64,000 nt of DNA, from positions 3,669,437 through 3,733,436 of the forward strand of contig CM045767.1 of NCBI GenBank assembly GCA_025200525.1, written 5' to 3'. Shown piece after piece: positions 54,431 through 64,000 of the stretch. The notes under the pieces were generated by a model, which had not been told where the DNA came from, ran no database searches, and was given only the letters and a program-made list of their open reading frames with translations. Position 1 is the first letter of the stretch; every line of letters begins with the position of its first letter. The position numbers and the translations under genes were made by a program. Source of the DNA: Camellia lanceoleosa. Taxonomy: Eukaryota; Streptophyta; Magnoliopsida; Ericales; Theaceae.

Positions 54431-56168
54431 AACTTGGGTTTCTGAAGTCTTGAAGGTAATAGCGTTCGATGGGGTGTTGATTGCGGTTGAAATTTGGGAG
54501 GTTGCGAAGAAAGGAGTAGTGTTTTGGTTTTATTGCGTGTGTTTTTCTAAAATGTGCTTTCTGTTTTTGTGTTTTGGATTTTGTTTGATTTGTGTGGGAA
54601 ATGAGCAGCGTTGCATTGTGGGGCGGCAATGGTAGATGCTGCGGCATTACGTGGCGATAGGTCACGGTTCACATATAATGATTCGCGAACACATTGTATG
54701 ATGCATATTTGTTGTATCGTTACATTTTTCCCCGCATCACAGGGGGGTGTCATGTAGCATACTTAACAGAGTCAATGTATAGTTTTTTCCCTAAATTTAA
54801 TCACATATGCATTCTATTTCATTGTAGGGATGGGGACAACACTATGTTATTGTATTCTTTGGTGCTAATAATGTCATTGTGATGGTGGATGATGCGTTCA
54901 CATTCGCCCGTTCGTTCGTTTCAAATTTAAACATTAGGATGTTTACGTCCCTAGTTTAGTCAAACAATTGGTTACCTCGTTTAATATAAATAAAGTTATC
55001 TCGTTTGATTACATGAGTCGGAGCACTTTACCCCCAATTTACAATTGTCTGAATGAAATCACATTTGAATGCTTTGTTTGTGGTATAATTTAAATGTTCA
55101 CCATGACTTGAAAGCTTGACTTGACAAACACTTTCTACTTGTGTTTTGATTAACAATTAGCATCAACATGACATGTTTCAATAAGCAAAGCCACCACCCC
55201 TAAGACATCCATTCCCATAGGAGGAACTCTTTAGAATTGTTTAACACACTTGGCACAAATTTTCACACCAATCCCATTTCGAAATACTTCTCCTTACCCT
55301 ACATGAACTTCAAACATGGTTTACATAGTAACATACCACGAGTTACATGGCGTGTTAGATTGAAATACATTACGTTCGAGCTCTAAAATCCAAAAACCAC
55401 AAAAGTCCTTCCTAACCATGAAGTAAGTGAAAAATCACGCATACGAACACAAGTGGCTAGTATTATTTTTATCGCGGAATAGTACTCAAAACTACAATTT
55501 GGTCAAATACTTCAAGTTTGGGCGCTAAACAACTTTTGCTCAACGTCGTGCCAAGAATGCCACCACAAACAACTTATCACGATCGGCATGACCGAAGGTA
55601 ACCACACCACCACGTGGGTCATGCATCAACGAGGCCGTCAAGAATAGTACACAACATGCATTCTACGATACAATTACAAAAAACAAACATGTCTCAGCGT
55701 TCCAAAACAACACGTCAATACAAGCAGTATGCATTACAAACTGAGATCGGTGGCCTGAAACTAGTGTGTATTACAAAGCTGAGATCGGTGAAATGTTGGG
55801 CATAAAATCCTAGATATTGGTCGAACCAAAGTGCTAATGTGTGGGGTCGGTTGTCAATGTTTGTGCCAATGTATACGTCCGGGTCGAATTTGAAACCATA
55901 ATTTATTTTAGTACATTTTCCAAACGTCTCACGGGGGTAGGTACAAATGTGGGTGGATCAACCTAATGTGGAAGACATAAAGACTATAGTATGTTTTTTT
56001 CAAGCGTGTAAAGGCATAGAATATAGAACTATCATAAATTACCATTACTAATTAACCACAATGGGCAAAAACGAAAATTAGCATAATGGGACTTCCAAGA
56101 GTATTAAATAAAGTTGGGACTAATTAATTCACAAGTCATTCATTTGAAATTTATAGGTCAATTACCCT
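54431..56168. other. Unassigned stretch, no gene recognised
   Basis: More balanced in base composition than its surroundings, but every frame is short. The overlapping frames 54342-54665 (minus) and 54450-54635 (plus) have no known domain. The sequence TGAGATCGGTG occurs twice near 55740-55790. It may be decayed transposon or old intergenic DNA. Confidence 0.3.
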
Positions 56169-56169
56169 A

Positions 56170-57410
56170 AAAAAAGCAGAGGTTAATATTTTTACGTGAT
56201 TAAAAGAAATAAAAGGAGAAGTGAAAAAATTTAATCAATTCACAATAAATTAAAATTAGTTAATAGGGAATGAAAGATCAAGAAATCATTTGAGAATAAC
56301 AAATAATTCAAATAATTTCTCATTTCTTACACCTAAAATTAAAATTAATCTTTACTTGAATGGAGAAATTATTTGAGAAGAATAAAATACTCAATTAATT
56401 TTTTATGTATGACACTTAAAATATATTTTTCCCTCTTTATTTTTCTCATTTAAACTATTTTTATTAAATTAAATCTTAAAATTTATTTCTCACCTTCATT
56501 AATCGTTGAATTTTTATTTTATTTTTTATTTATAAAAGTCCAAAAACCTTATTGTAGAAGAAAATAGAGTCAGAAATTACATTTATACTTTAAATAATTA
56601 TGAAAAATAAATAATAATTTCATATATATTTAATAAGGTGAATTAAATTACATTTATATTTTATTTCTTTTCAAAATATTTTATTTAGATTTGTGTCTAA
56701 CTTAGTATTAGAGTTTGATTTCTCAGTTTGTCAATAAAATTATATGAGTATTTGATATACGGAAGAAGTAAAATTAGATAATTTAAATAATAACACTTCG
56801 CTATAAATAATAATAGAAAAAAAATAAGGGTGAGAAATTAAAAAATAAAGTAAAAATTTATAATTAATGAAGGTGAGAAATTAATTTTAAGATTTTAATT
56901 TAATAAAAATAGTTTAATGAGAAAAATAAAGATGGATAAATATATTTTAAGTATTATACAACAAATTAATTGAGAATTTTAGTATTCTAAGCCTTGGTTT
57001 GGCAATGGATTTGGAGCTAAATAATCACATATGGACCAAAAAAAATCAAAAAAGTTAAAAAGTCAAAAAATTAACAAAAAAAATTGTCATTCCAAAACCA
57101 AAAAAGCCAAACAAACAAAAAAGTCTCAGGTTAAAAAAATCAAAAAAGCCAAAAAGTCAACTAAAAAATTCATTGCCAAATGAACCCTAAAATAATTTCT
57201 CCATTTAAGTAAAGATTAATTTCATTTTTAGGTGTAAAAAATGAGAAATTGTTTGAATTGTTTATTATTCTCAAATGATTTCTTAATTTTTTTTATTTCT
57301 TATTAACTAATTTTAATTTATTGTGAGGTGATTAGATTTTTTTTACTTCTATATTTAATTTTTTAATTTTTTTAATCATGTAAAAATAACCTGCTTTTTT
57401 TTTTTTTATA
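56170..57410. mobile_element. Foldback-type element with arms of about 360 bp
   Basis: The left arm starts AAAAAGCAGAGGTTAATATTTTTACGTGATT and the right arm ends, reversed, AAAAAGCAGGTTATTTTTACATGATT. The internal segments pair along the arms, for example TCATTTCTTACACCTAAAATT (56320) with ATTTTTAGGTGTAAAAAATGA (57224), and CTCACCTTCATTAATCG (56491) with TTAATGAAGGTGAGAAA (56860). The loop is about 270 bp. A Tourist-like MITE interrupts the right arm. No coding capacity. Confidence 0.8.
56991..57187. mobile_element. Tourist-like MITE, 197 bp, inside the foldback arm
   Basis: Ends GCCTTGGTTTGGCAATGG and, reversed, GGGTTCATTTGGCAATGA, flanked by TAA at 56988-56990 and 57188-57190. Shares AAAAAGCCAAAAAGTCAA with the MITE at 32468. 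The left foldback arm shows the uninterrupted site. Confidence 0.82.
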
Positions 57411-57574
57411 TAAAATATGCATCGATTAGAAATTTAATGACTCAAAGATAAAAATTTAAATTTGTTAATAATATCTTAACAATTTAGAAATAAATGATTT
57501 TCTTACATATAATTAAATAAGTAGGACAAATTGTTGGAAAAACAAAATTTAAATAATAAATGCATTAATAAAAG

Positions 57575-58147
57575 CGATAAATATAATTTATAAAACATAA
57601 CTTGTATAACATAAATTATGGTAAGTCAAAAGCGTCGTAAAATATATTATGGTGACTCAAGGTATAATATAACTAATCTTAATATTGAGTCTTACTATTT
57701 TCCTCTTATTTTTGCTATATATTTTTTTTCGATCTCTTACTATCCTCCTGCCCTCTCCCCCTTATATATACCGTTCCTTAGTCTTGACTCACCCCATCAT
57801 GATGACCCCATGGTTGATGACTCACTTCCCTATTTGCTTAGATGACAGATGGCCCAATTCCACCTCTCGGGACAATTGCCAAATCTTCTCTCATTAATGG
57901 TTGATTTACTTAATCCCGAGGATATCTCCTTCATCATATATTTGATGAAGGCAAATTAATTACGTATAGCTTTTATTTATTTATTATTATTTTGTCTTAA
58001 TTTTACATTGACCCTAGTTAATAAATTAATTATACTTTATAGCATACCATCATAATATTAATTATTTTGTTTGACTATTCTGATTATTATTATTCTTATT
58101 AATAATTGTGGTTGGTTGTGTATTAATTAAATATTTAGGGTGTCACA
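57575..58147 (-). repeat. E2 3' LTR, truncated at its left
   Basis: Ends TATTTAGGGTGTCACA before the polypurine tract. On the minus strand TATATATAAGGGGGAG (about 57755-57770) is a TATA box, matching TATATATAAG in E1. About 1 kb of the LTR is missing to the left, beyond which AT-rich sequence and the foldback element lie. Confidence 0.82.
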
Positions 58148-59434
58148 TTCTCCTTTCCTAAATAAGTTTGTCCTCAAACTTCGGCGTACCTTAGTTTTCG
58201 AAGAAGAGATGTGGGTATTTTGCTCACATTTGACTTTCCATTTCCCGTAGCTTTTTGACTCGATGATTTCTCCACAAGATTTTTACAAGAGGTATAGTCT
58301 TGTTTGAGAACTCGATTCTGACGATCGAGAATCTTAGGTTGTTCTTCATCTGAGAGATCTTCTTGAACCTTAAGGTCCTCGTAATCAACCACACTCTGGA
58401 TTTGAAGATCTGGTTGAAATATCAAAACATGAAACACATTGTGGACATTGGGCGGTTTAGGTGGCGGGGTATGGCGATATGCCACAAGACCAATCCTTTC
58501 GATATCTCGAATGGCCCGATGTAGCGTGGGTTTAACTTCCTCTTTTTCCGTCGGATAACTCATTTTGTTGGTGAGATCTTAAGGAACACATGATCTCCTA
58601 TTTGAAATTCAAGTCCCATCTCGTGTATTTGCATAGCTTTTACTGGCGGCTTTGGCGATGAATTCCTTGTTAGATGAGTTGGATTTTCTCACTTGTGACT
58701 TCTGCGATCTCGAGGCCCTAACGGTTCCTGTCTCCAACCTCCATTCAACACGGTGATCAACATCTCCTTCTATATGGAGCTTAAATGCGAACCATTTCAA
58801 TGCTTGCTTGGTAACTGTTGTTATAGGCAAATTCTACTAAAGGTAGGTGCTTATCCCAGTTACCTTTGAGGTCCAACACGCATACACGTAACATGTTTTC
58901 CAACGTCTGGATTGTTCTTTCAAATTGCCCATCAGTTTGTGAGTGATAAGCAAAGCTAAACTTCAGTGTAGTTCCCAAAGCTTCTTGTAATTTGTTCCAG
59001 AAGTGAGACAAGAAGTGGGGGTCTCAGTCAAACACGATTGAAACTGGGATACCATGCAATCAAATGACTTCCTTGATGTATAAAGTGGCAAACTTATTAA
59101 GGGAGTGCATCATTTTGATTGGCAGAAAATGCGCTGACTTTGTCAATCGGTCTACTATAACTCATATTGCATCATTCTTCGAAAATGACTGTGGTAACCT
59201 GATCACGAAGTCCATAGTAATGTGCTCCCAGTTCCATTTAGGAATAGAGAGTGGTTGCAGCATTCCTATAGGTCTTTGATGTTCTGATTTAACACGCTGA
59301 TAATGCAGATATTTGGAGACATGGCTTGCTATGTCTCTTTTCATTCCTATCCACCAGTAGTGTTCCGTTAGATCATGGTACATCTTTGTGTTGCTAGGGT
59401 GGACTGCAAATCTCGAGCTATGAGCTTCCACCAA
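58148..59434 (-). pseudogene. E2 integrase and chromodomain remnant
   Basis: Begins with AAAGGAGAA-type polypurine sequence (58148-58159 on the minus strand). From 59434 leftward: EAHSSRFAVHPSNTKMYHDL, then KYLHYQRVKSEHQRPIGMLQ, where the zinc-finger KCxxC reads KYLHY, and WEHITMDFVIRLPQS. After a gap come FSFAYHSQTDGQFERTIQTL (Glu motif), HLPLVEFAYNNSYQASIEM, and VGLVAYRHTPPP-like sequence with NVHNVFHVLIFQPDLQ. The C-terminus KILDRQNRVLKQ leads to a chromodomain in the wrong frame. Several breaks; both zinc-finger cysteines are lost. Confidence 0.85.
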
Positions 59435-59699
59435 TATCTTCTTCTTGAGTTCGAAATGTTAGATGCATAAATTCGATTCGAAATTTTAGTATCCTATTGT
59501 TTATAATGAAATCAAGATCGGCGTACTCTTTTGTTCCTTGTACTTTCTCTTCAAAAGTTTCTCTTCACATTGGTGCACTTTAATTTCTTCAATCATCTGA
59601 GTTCCACGGTTATATTGGCGAGTAAACCATTAATCTGATGAGAAACGAAAATGCTCGCCAAACCTCTGGTCGTATTTCAGCTCAGTGTGTCTGCCACTA

Positions 59700-60110
59700 T
59701 GTTAGCTTTGTGGGGATAGTGATGGACCTCTACATCATAGTCTTTTATAAATTCTAGCCACCGTCGTTGCCTCATATTCAATTCCTTCTATGTAAGCAGA
59801 TATTTAGGACTCTTGTGATTAGTGTAAATCTCACAGGTTGCATCGTAGAGATAATGACGCCAAATCTTGAGGGCGAAGATCACTGCAGCCAATTCTAGAT
59901 CATGAGTTAGGTAGCTTTTCTCATGAGTCTTTAGTTGGCGTGAGGTATAAGCAATGACTTTTCCATTTTGCATAAGAACACAGCCCAAACCATTGTATAA
60001 GGCATCACTATAAATTATGAACCCATTTGCTCCTGTAGGAAGTGCTAGTATAGGAGCTGACACAAGTTAACTTTTCTATTCTTGGAAACAACGCTCCTGT
60101 TTGTCAGTCC
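59700..60110 (-). pseudogene. E2 RNase H
   Basis: [60 protein letters not shown] and [12 protein letters not shown] are the conserved Ty3/gypsy RNase H blocks. The first Asp (YSDA) and the Glu (DLELAA) are present. The third site reads YTNHKS rather than YTDHKS, the same D-to-N change as in element C. A stop follows LLT, and LNMRQRRWLEF-type sequence continues to about 59700. Confidence 0.85.
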
Positions 60111-60299
60111 ATTCAAAGGGTGTGTTTTTAGTCATTTGGGTCAAGGTGATGCTATTTTAGAAATCTTACATGGCGTCGGTAATAACGGCTAGGCCTAGAA
60201 ACTTCATATTTCTAACACATTAGTAGGTCATGGCGATCCACGATTCTTTGTAACTTTTGGGAGTCAGCGAGATACCATCTTTGTTAATGGCGTGATTGA

Positions 60300-60990
60300 G
60301 GAAGTGTACACTAGTGATCCATAATTAGCATTTCTTCAACTTGGCATAAAGTTTGTGATCACGTAGTGTTTGTAGAACAGATTATAAGTGTTTCTCATGG
60401 TCTTAGGTGACTTGAAGTATATGAGAATGTTGTCAATGAAGACAATGACAAACTCATCAAGATAGGGTTTGAACACTTTCGGTTCATGAGGTCCATGAAG
60501 GCTCTTTGGGGCATTTGTGATACCAAATGGCATGACGAAACTTCGTAGTGCACTGTAACGAGTTCTGAAGGCGATCTTTTCGATACTTCTGTTTTGACTT
60601 TTAGTTGATAGTAGCGAGCATAAGTCAATTTTAAGAATACTTTGGCACCTTGTAATTGATCGAACAAGTCATCGATTAAGTGAAGGGGATACCAATGCGG
60701 ATGGTGACTTTGTTTAGCTCGATAATCAATACATAATCTCATCGTGCCATCTTTTTCTTCGATCATCTTGGAGCTCTCGGGGTGAGGTACTAGGTCGAAT
60801 GAAGCCTTTGTCGGTAATTCTGGAGTTGAGTCTTGACTCTTTTAATTCTACCATTGACATGCGGTAAGGGGCTTTTGATACTAGTTGGGTACCAGGTTGA
60901 GTTTCAATGGTGAATTCGATTTCCCGGTCAACTGGGGTACTAGGTAGTTCTTCAGGGAAGACATCCGAAAATTCTCGAACCACGGAGACT
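60300..60990 (-). pseudogene. E2 reverse transcriptase
   Basis: EFSDVFPEELPSTPVDREIE, APYRMSMVELKESR and KGFIRPSTSP open the domain. Then [49 protein letters not shown], and the catalytic box FIDNILIYFKS. The catalytic FIDD reads FIDN, so the second Asp of the pair is lost. Frameshifts near 60530 and 60760. The enzyme is dead twice over. Confidence 0.87.
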
Positions 60991-61428
60991 ACATCAACAG
61001 TCGAGACCTCTTTTGATGTCGATCACATAACAAATATAACTATGACAACCCTTTCTTAAAAGTCGTTAAATTTGTCATGAAGGATATAATACAAGGAGGG
61101 TTAGAAACTCGGTCTTATCAAAGATAAACTTCGGGTTAGTTTGGTAACGAAGGAGACCTTTGGCTTTACAATCAATAGGCGTGGTTGGCAACCACCAATC
61201 TATCCCTAAGATCACATCAAAGTTCCCAATACGGAGAGCAATCAAGTCTCGTATAAGGTTTTGCCTTTTAGGGATATATACGGGTTTGTATACATCGATA
61301 CTTAGGCGAAATTACGGAAGGAAAAGGCATAAACAATATATATTCTAAGGGTTGGTGTTGATGCCAACTTGGCGACAAAGTATGGTGCAACAAAAGAATG
61401 AGTTGACCCGAGTTAATGAAGACATAAG
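60991..61428 (-). pseudogene. E2 protease region
   Basis: Traces only: the minus strand shows a retropepsin-like start (VYFLSMVI then HLAYVFINSGQLI, where FDSGSTHSF is usual) near 61400-61440 and FDVILGIDWWLPTTPI near 61170-61220 (usual F-D-V-I-L-G-M-D-W-L). The catalytic Asp-Ser-Gly reads Asn-Ser-Gly. Many breaks. Confidence 0.65.
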
Positions 61429-62456
61429 CTAAATGACCATAGATAGAAAGTATACGACACAGCGTTTTTCGGTAACCACGGTTTTCAAATCTTGAGGCAA
61501 AAGCCCTTCCTTGCGTTTTAGTCCTTCTCTCTCCTCCAGGTCTTCTGGGTTCTCTGTTGGACCAAAGGGGCTAAGCGTAGGATTAGTCGACTTTGGACAA
61601 TTCCTCGACAAGTGGCCAACATGACCACATTTAAAGTATGCCCAGTGTCTCGATGGCATTGTCTCTAATGAGCCCTTTCACAAGTAGGGCAAGTTGGAAT
61701 GATGCTACCTCTAGGATTAGTAGAACCTTGATTACTTGAGCTAGTTGTGCCCGTATTCACCCTCTTGGGAGGCGCAACACCAGATTTTCTATTGTTTCTT
61801 TCCCAGAATTGCTTCTTTTGGCTTGGTTCCCCGGAACATGAGGCTTTAATCTCTTTTTCTGCAATGTACGCTCGGTCTACCACTTCTGCATAGGTTGGCA
61901 GTTTCAAAACCTCGAGCCTATCTTTGATTTCAGCATCCAATCCTGCTTCAAATTTTCTTGCTTTTCGAGCTTCGGTGAGGATGACATATGTTGCAAACCG
62001 AGCGAGTTGTGTGAACTTGCTCTCGTATTCGGCCACCGTTGTGGTTCCTTGCTTTAGATGTATGAATTCTGACGCCTTTTGTTCCTGCAACAAATCTGGA
62101 AAGTATTTCGCATAAAATACATCCAAGAATCTTGCCCAAGCCACAATTTCTTCTTTCTCTAGGGTGAGAAGCCATCATTCCTGCGCATTATCTTTGTAAG
62201 TGAAAGTGGTGAAAGTTACCTTTTGTCTTTCAGTGCAGGATAAAACGCGAAATTTTTTTTCCATGTCTTTAACCCAAGCGTCTACTACCATTGGGTGCTG
62301 GCCGTCGGTAAATGTAGTGGGTTTGAGATCTTGGAATTGTTTTATGATAACCAACTCTTCTCGCCGTTCTAGTATCCCATTGTTGATGTTAGTCTACAAT
62401 GCTTGCAAAAAACTAATGCTTGCTCTTTCCATGATTTTTCATCGACTTAGTGCCAT
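61429..62456 (-). pseudogene. E2 gag
   Basis: Possible start at 62456 (MALSR then a stop) or the ATG just after (MERASISFLQAL). Then NINNGILERREELVIIKQFQ, AWVKDMEKKFRVLSC, VTFTTFTYKDNAQE, and the open 159-codon stretch 61665-62144: MAWARFLDVFYAKYFPD, EFIHLKQGTTTVAEYESKFT, RKARKFEAGLDAEIKDRLEV and LPTYAEVVDRAYIAEKEI. The nucleocapsid has CPTCERAH and then YFKCGHVGHLSRNC, a CCHC knuckle whose first Cys reads Tyr. It would package the RNA if intact. Confidence 0.87.
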
Positions 62457-62686
62457 TGTTGATGACTCGCTTTTGTTACCATTATTGGCTATTTTACAAA
62501 GTAATAAATGAGGCATTACATTCATAACGCAACATATATATAAGTATATATAGCGCCATATATATATATAAAATACCAACTTTACTATTTTTACAATTAA
62601 TATTACATCCTTGTTCAAAAGTCAAAATATGTTAGTGTCTTATCCATGTGATACAAAAACAAAAAAGGGATTAGAACTTATTATGG

Positions 62687-63217
62687 TTAGCTTACAAAAA
62701 ATTTTCTTCTACCAAATCTAGCGTGGTGGGTCAAACAACCACAAAAAGTAGTATAGCATAAAAGCTCAAATTCCCATCCAAACTGGACCACACCAAAACA
62801 CATCCACGTTGCCTGGACTATGAAAATGGGGACGGATTGTATGTATCCCAAAAACGCTCGATCAACAATCCAGTTGGGTGTCTCGATATATGACAAGTCA
62901 TTACTAAAGTCAACATTTTGAATATTAATAATCTCCAGTGGGTTAGGGACATGGGTGAAGATATAGTCCTTAGGGTACACATTTCCCCTTCTTGCCACAA
63001 AATCTGGAGGCAAAGGGCCCGATATAGTGCAAGCGGTCATATCCTAGGGCAAAGTGAGGACAGGTGGGTCAAAGAAATGCGCTTGGCGTATAGGCCGCAG
63101 TCTGTCTCCTGATAAGTATGGTACATCGATAGGATCGATCTGTATATAGATTGGCCAACCTATCAATTGGGCAAGATCGGGGTGTAGTCTCCTAACTATA
63201 TCATCGAGTCTCTCCAT
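62687..63217 (-). pseudogene. E2 upstream open reading frame (unrecognised protein with hydrophobic segment)
   Basis: The ATG at 63217 opens MERLDDIVRRLHPDLAQLIG and PIYIQIDPIDVPYLSGDRLR, with one TAG near 63053 after PPVLTLP. The frame then continues unbroken for 117 codons: GPLPPDFVARRGNVYPKDYI, NPLEIINIQNVDFSND, NWIVDRAFLGYIQSVPIFIV and CFGVVQFGWEFELL, stopping at 62687. About 176 codons in all. The segment near 62790-62860 is hydrophobic enough to span a membrane. E1 has the same product (41244-41600). It lies in sense, between LTR and gag. I recognise no family and give no function. Confidence 0.62.
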
Positions 63218-63513
63218 CCTTCCGGTGAGGTGGGGGTGGGGTGCTCTGCTAAAATATCATCAAATTGATAGCCCCAAGCTCCTCTCAAAATGCCTCATTA
63301 AGGTTAATCTCGACATTCCTACATCACGAGAATAAACATGAGATTTTACATAAAAGACTAACGTCAAGTAAATATTTATTATTTATTTTATTTTATTATG
63401 TAGTCATTTTATTTTATTATATGTATCTAGTTATATAGTTTTATTTGTATTTTTATTTATAACTTTTCAAACTTTCTAATCAAATTAAAATAGGATTATT
63501 TTTTTTTTGGAAT

Positions 63514-63533
63514 GAACCATTGTTCTGATATCA
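63514..63533 (-). other. E2 primer-binding site
   Basis: The minus strand reads TGATATCAGAACAATGGTTC four bases inside the LTR, two mismatches in the first 12 from TGGTATCAGAGC. It still continues CAATGGTTC like the initiator tRNA-Met site. Confidence 0.7.
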
Positions 63534-63537
63534 CCTT

Positions 63538-64000
63538 TGTCACGACCCAACCCCAGGGGCTTAGGGCTGGAATCGTAACTTACTAATTAATTCTAATCTT
63601 AATAAATTAAATGGCGTAGACAGAGGCAAAATGGAAGTAAGAAAATAATTAAATGCAAAAATTAATTCCATTATCTTATTTTGATAAAAGAAAATACATC
63701 TATAGGGCTTTTATTTATTTATTTATTTTTATTATCGATTGACCCCTTAGTAAATAAATAATAAATAAAATGAAGAAAAGGAAAATAAAATAAAATAAAG
63801 GATCGACATCAATTCTTGTTTAGGTTCCACTACATGAGGTTCTGGTCTTTTTACATTTCGTCACGATAGGGTATGAAATAAACACACAGCAGTGAGAAAT
63901 ATTATGCGAGAGTATAGGGAACACAAAATAACCATAAATAGTTAGTTAGGTTAAAATATTTATATAACTCAATTTGAATAAACAAATTATTTAAAGTGGT
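63538..64000 (-). repeat. E2 5' LTR (partial, runs off the window)
   Basis: Starts TGTCACGACCCAACCCC. Reversed, it matches the last 460 bp of the E1 right LTR (GTGAGAAATATTATG, AACTATTTATGGTTATTTTG). It defines the family-E LTR 3' end that is missing in E1 and E3. Confidence 0.87.

Larger units (their letters stand above)
57575..64000 (-). mobile_element. E2: chromovirus-type Ty3/gypsy element of family E, runs off the window
   Basis: Minus-strand element with left (3') LTR 57575-58147 (truncated), polypurine tract, chromodomain, integrase, RNase H, RT, protease, gag, an upstream ORF, PBS and the start of the right (5') LTR at 63538. The LTR, gag and upstream ORF match E1 on the other strand. 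It is better preserved than E1 but still has many stops and shifts. The 5' leader from LTR to gag is about 1.08 kb, far longer than in element C (about 190 bp), because of the upstream ORF. Confidence 0.9.

Noticed and set aside
54342..54665. 107-codon minus-strand frame opposite a 61-codon plus-strand frame
   Set aside because: Composition-driven (His/Asn/Lys-rich), no domain, overlapping frames on both strands.
56170..57410. microRNA precursor from the inverted repeat
   Set aside because: Arms are far too long and uniform for a microRNA gene; siRNA production is the more sensible expectation.

Overview
The window looks like transposon-dense, probably pericentromeric or heterochromatic, DNA from a flowering plant, most likely a eudicot. 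I see no intact host gene, tRNA or rRNA gene, and no prokaryotic feature. Almost all of it is LTR retrotransposon sequence of the Ty3/gypsy class, mostly decayed by stop codons and frameshifts and nested several levels deep. One CACTA DNA transposon and a few MITEs are also present. The order cannot be fixed from sequence alone.

Layout. Positions 1-323 are the end of an unassigned LTR. Positions 324-11928 are Tat-1, a minus-strand Tat-lineage element with gag, protease, RT, two RNase H domains and integrase on the minus strand, plus a plus-strand (antisense) coiled-coil gene. Its integrase is split by a 2.5 kb solo LTR (A, 3406-5906). Positions 11929-35733 are a deep nest. An old truncated LTR of family E (E3) holds solo LTR B (12178-27896, target duplication CCAAT). 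B holds the chromovirus-like element C (15460-26957, both LTRs present). C holds solo LTR D (17841-20155) inside its chromodomain. The same E3 LTR also holds a 7.1 kb CACTA transposon (28359-35448) carrying an exon fragment of an LL-diaminopimelate aminotransferase gene. Positions 36939-51989 are Tat-2, a second Tat element in the same orientation, interrupted by the plus-strand chromovirus E1 (40484-47990). A 100-N assembly gap (51990-52089) follows. Beyond it lie the gag and 5' LTR of another element (F, 52090 to about 54430), an unassigned stretch, a 1.2 kb inverted-repeat element with a Tourist-like MITE in one arm (56170-57410), and a minus-strand E-family chromovirus (E2, 57575 to the window end).

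How the parts relate. Within each retroelement, gag packages the RNA, protease matures the polyprotein, RT/RNase H copies it and integrase inserts it. The chromodomain of the chromoviruses is thought to steer insertion to modified chromatin. None of these polyproteins can be read through intact, so the copies here could move only with help from elsewhere.

Most interesting points: (1) an antisense-oriented gene in both Tat copies that keeps the same intron; (2) an unrecognised open reading frame with a hydrophobic, membrane-like segment, lying upstream of gag in both E-family copies; (3) clusters of the palindromes GCTCGAGC or GCACGTGC at matching positions in four different LTRs; (4) the CACTA element with a captured amino-acid biosynthesis exon; (5) the datable order of insertions.
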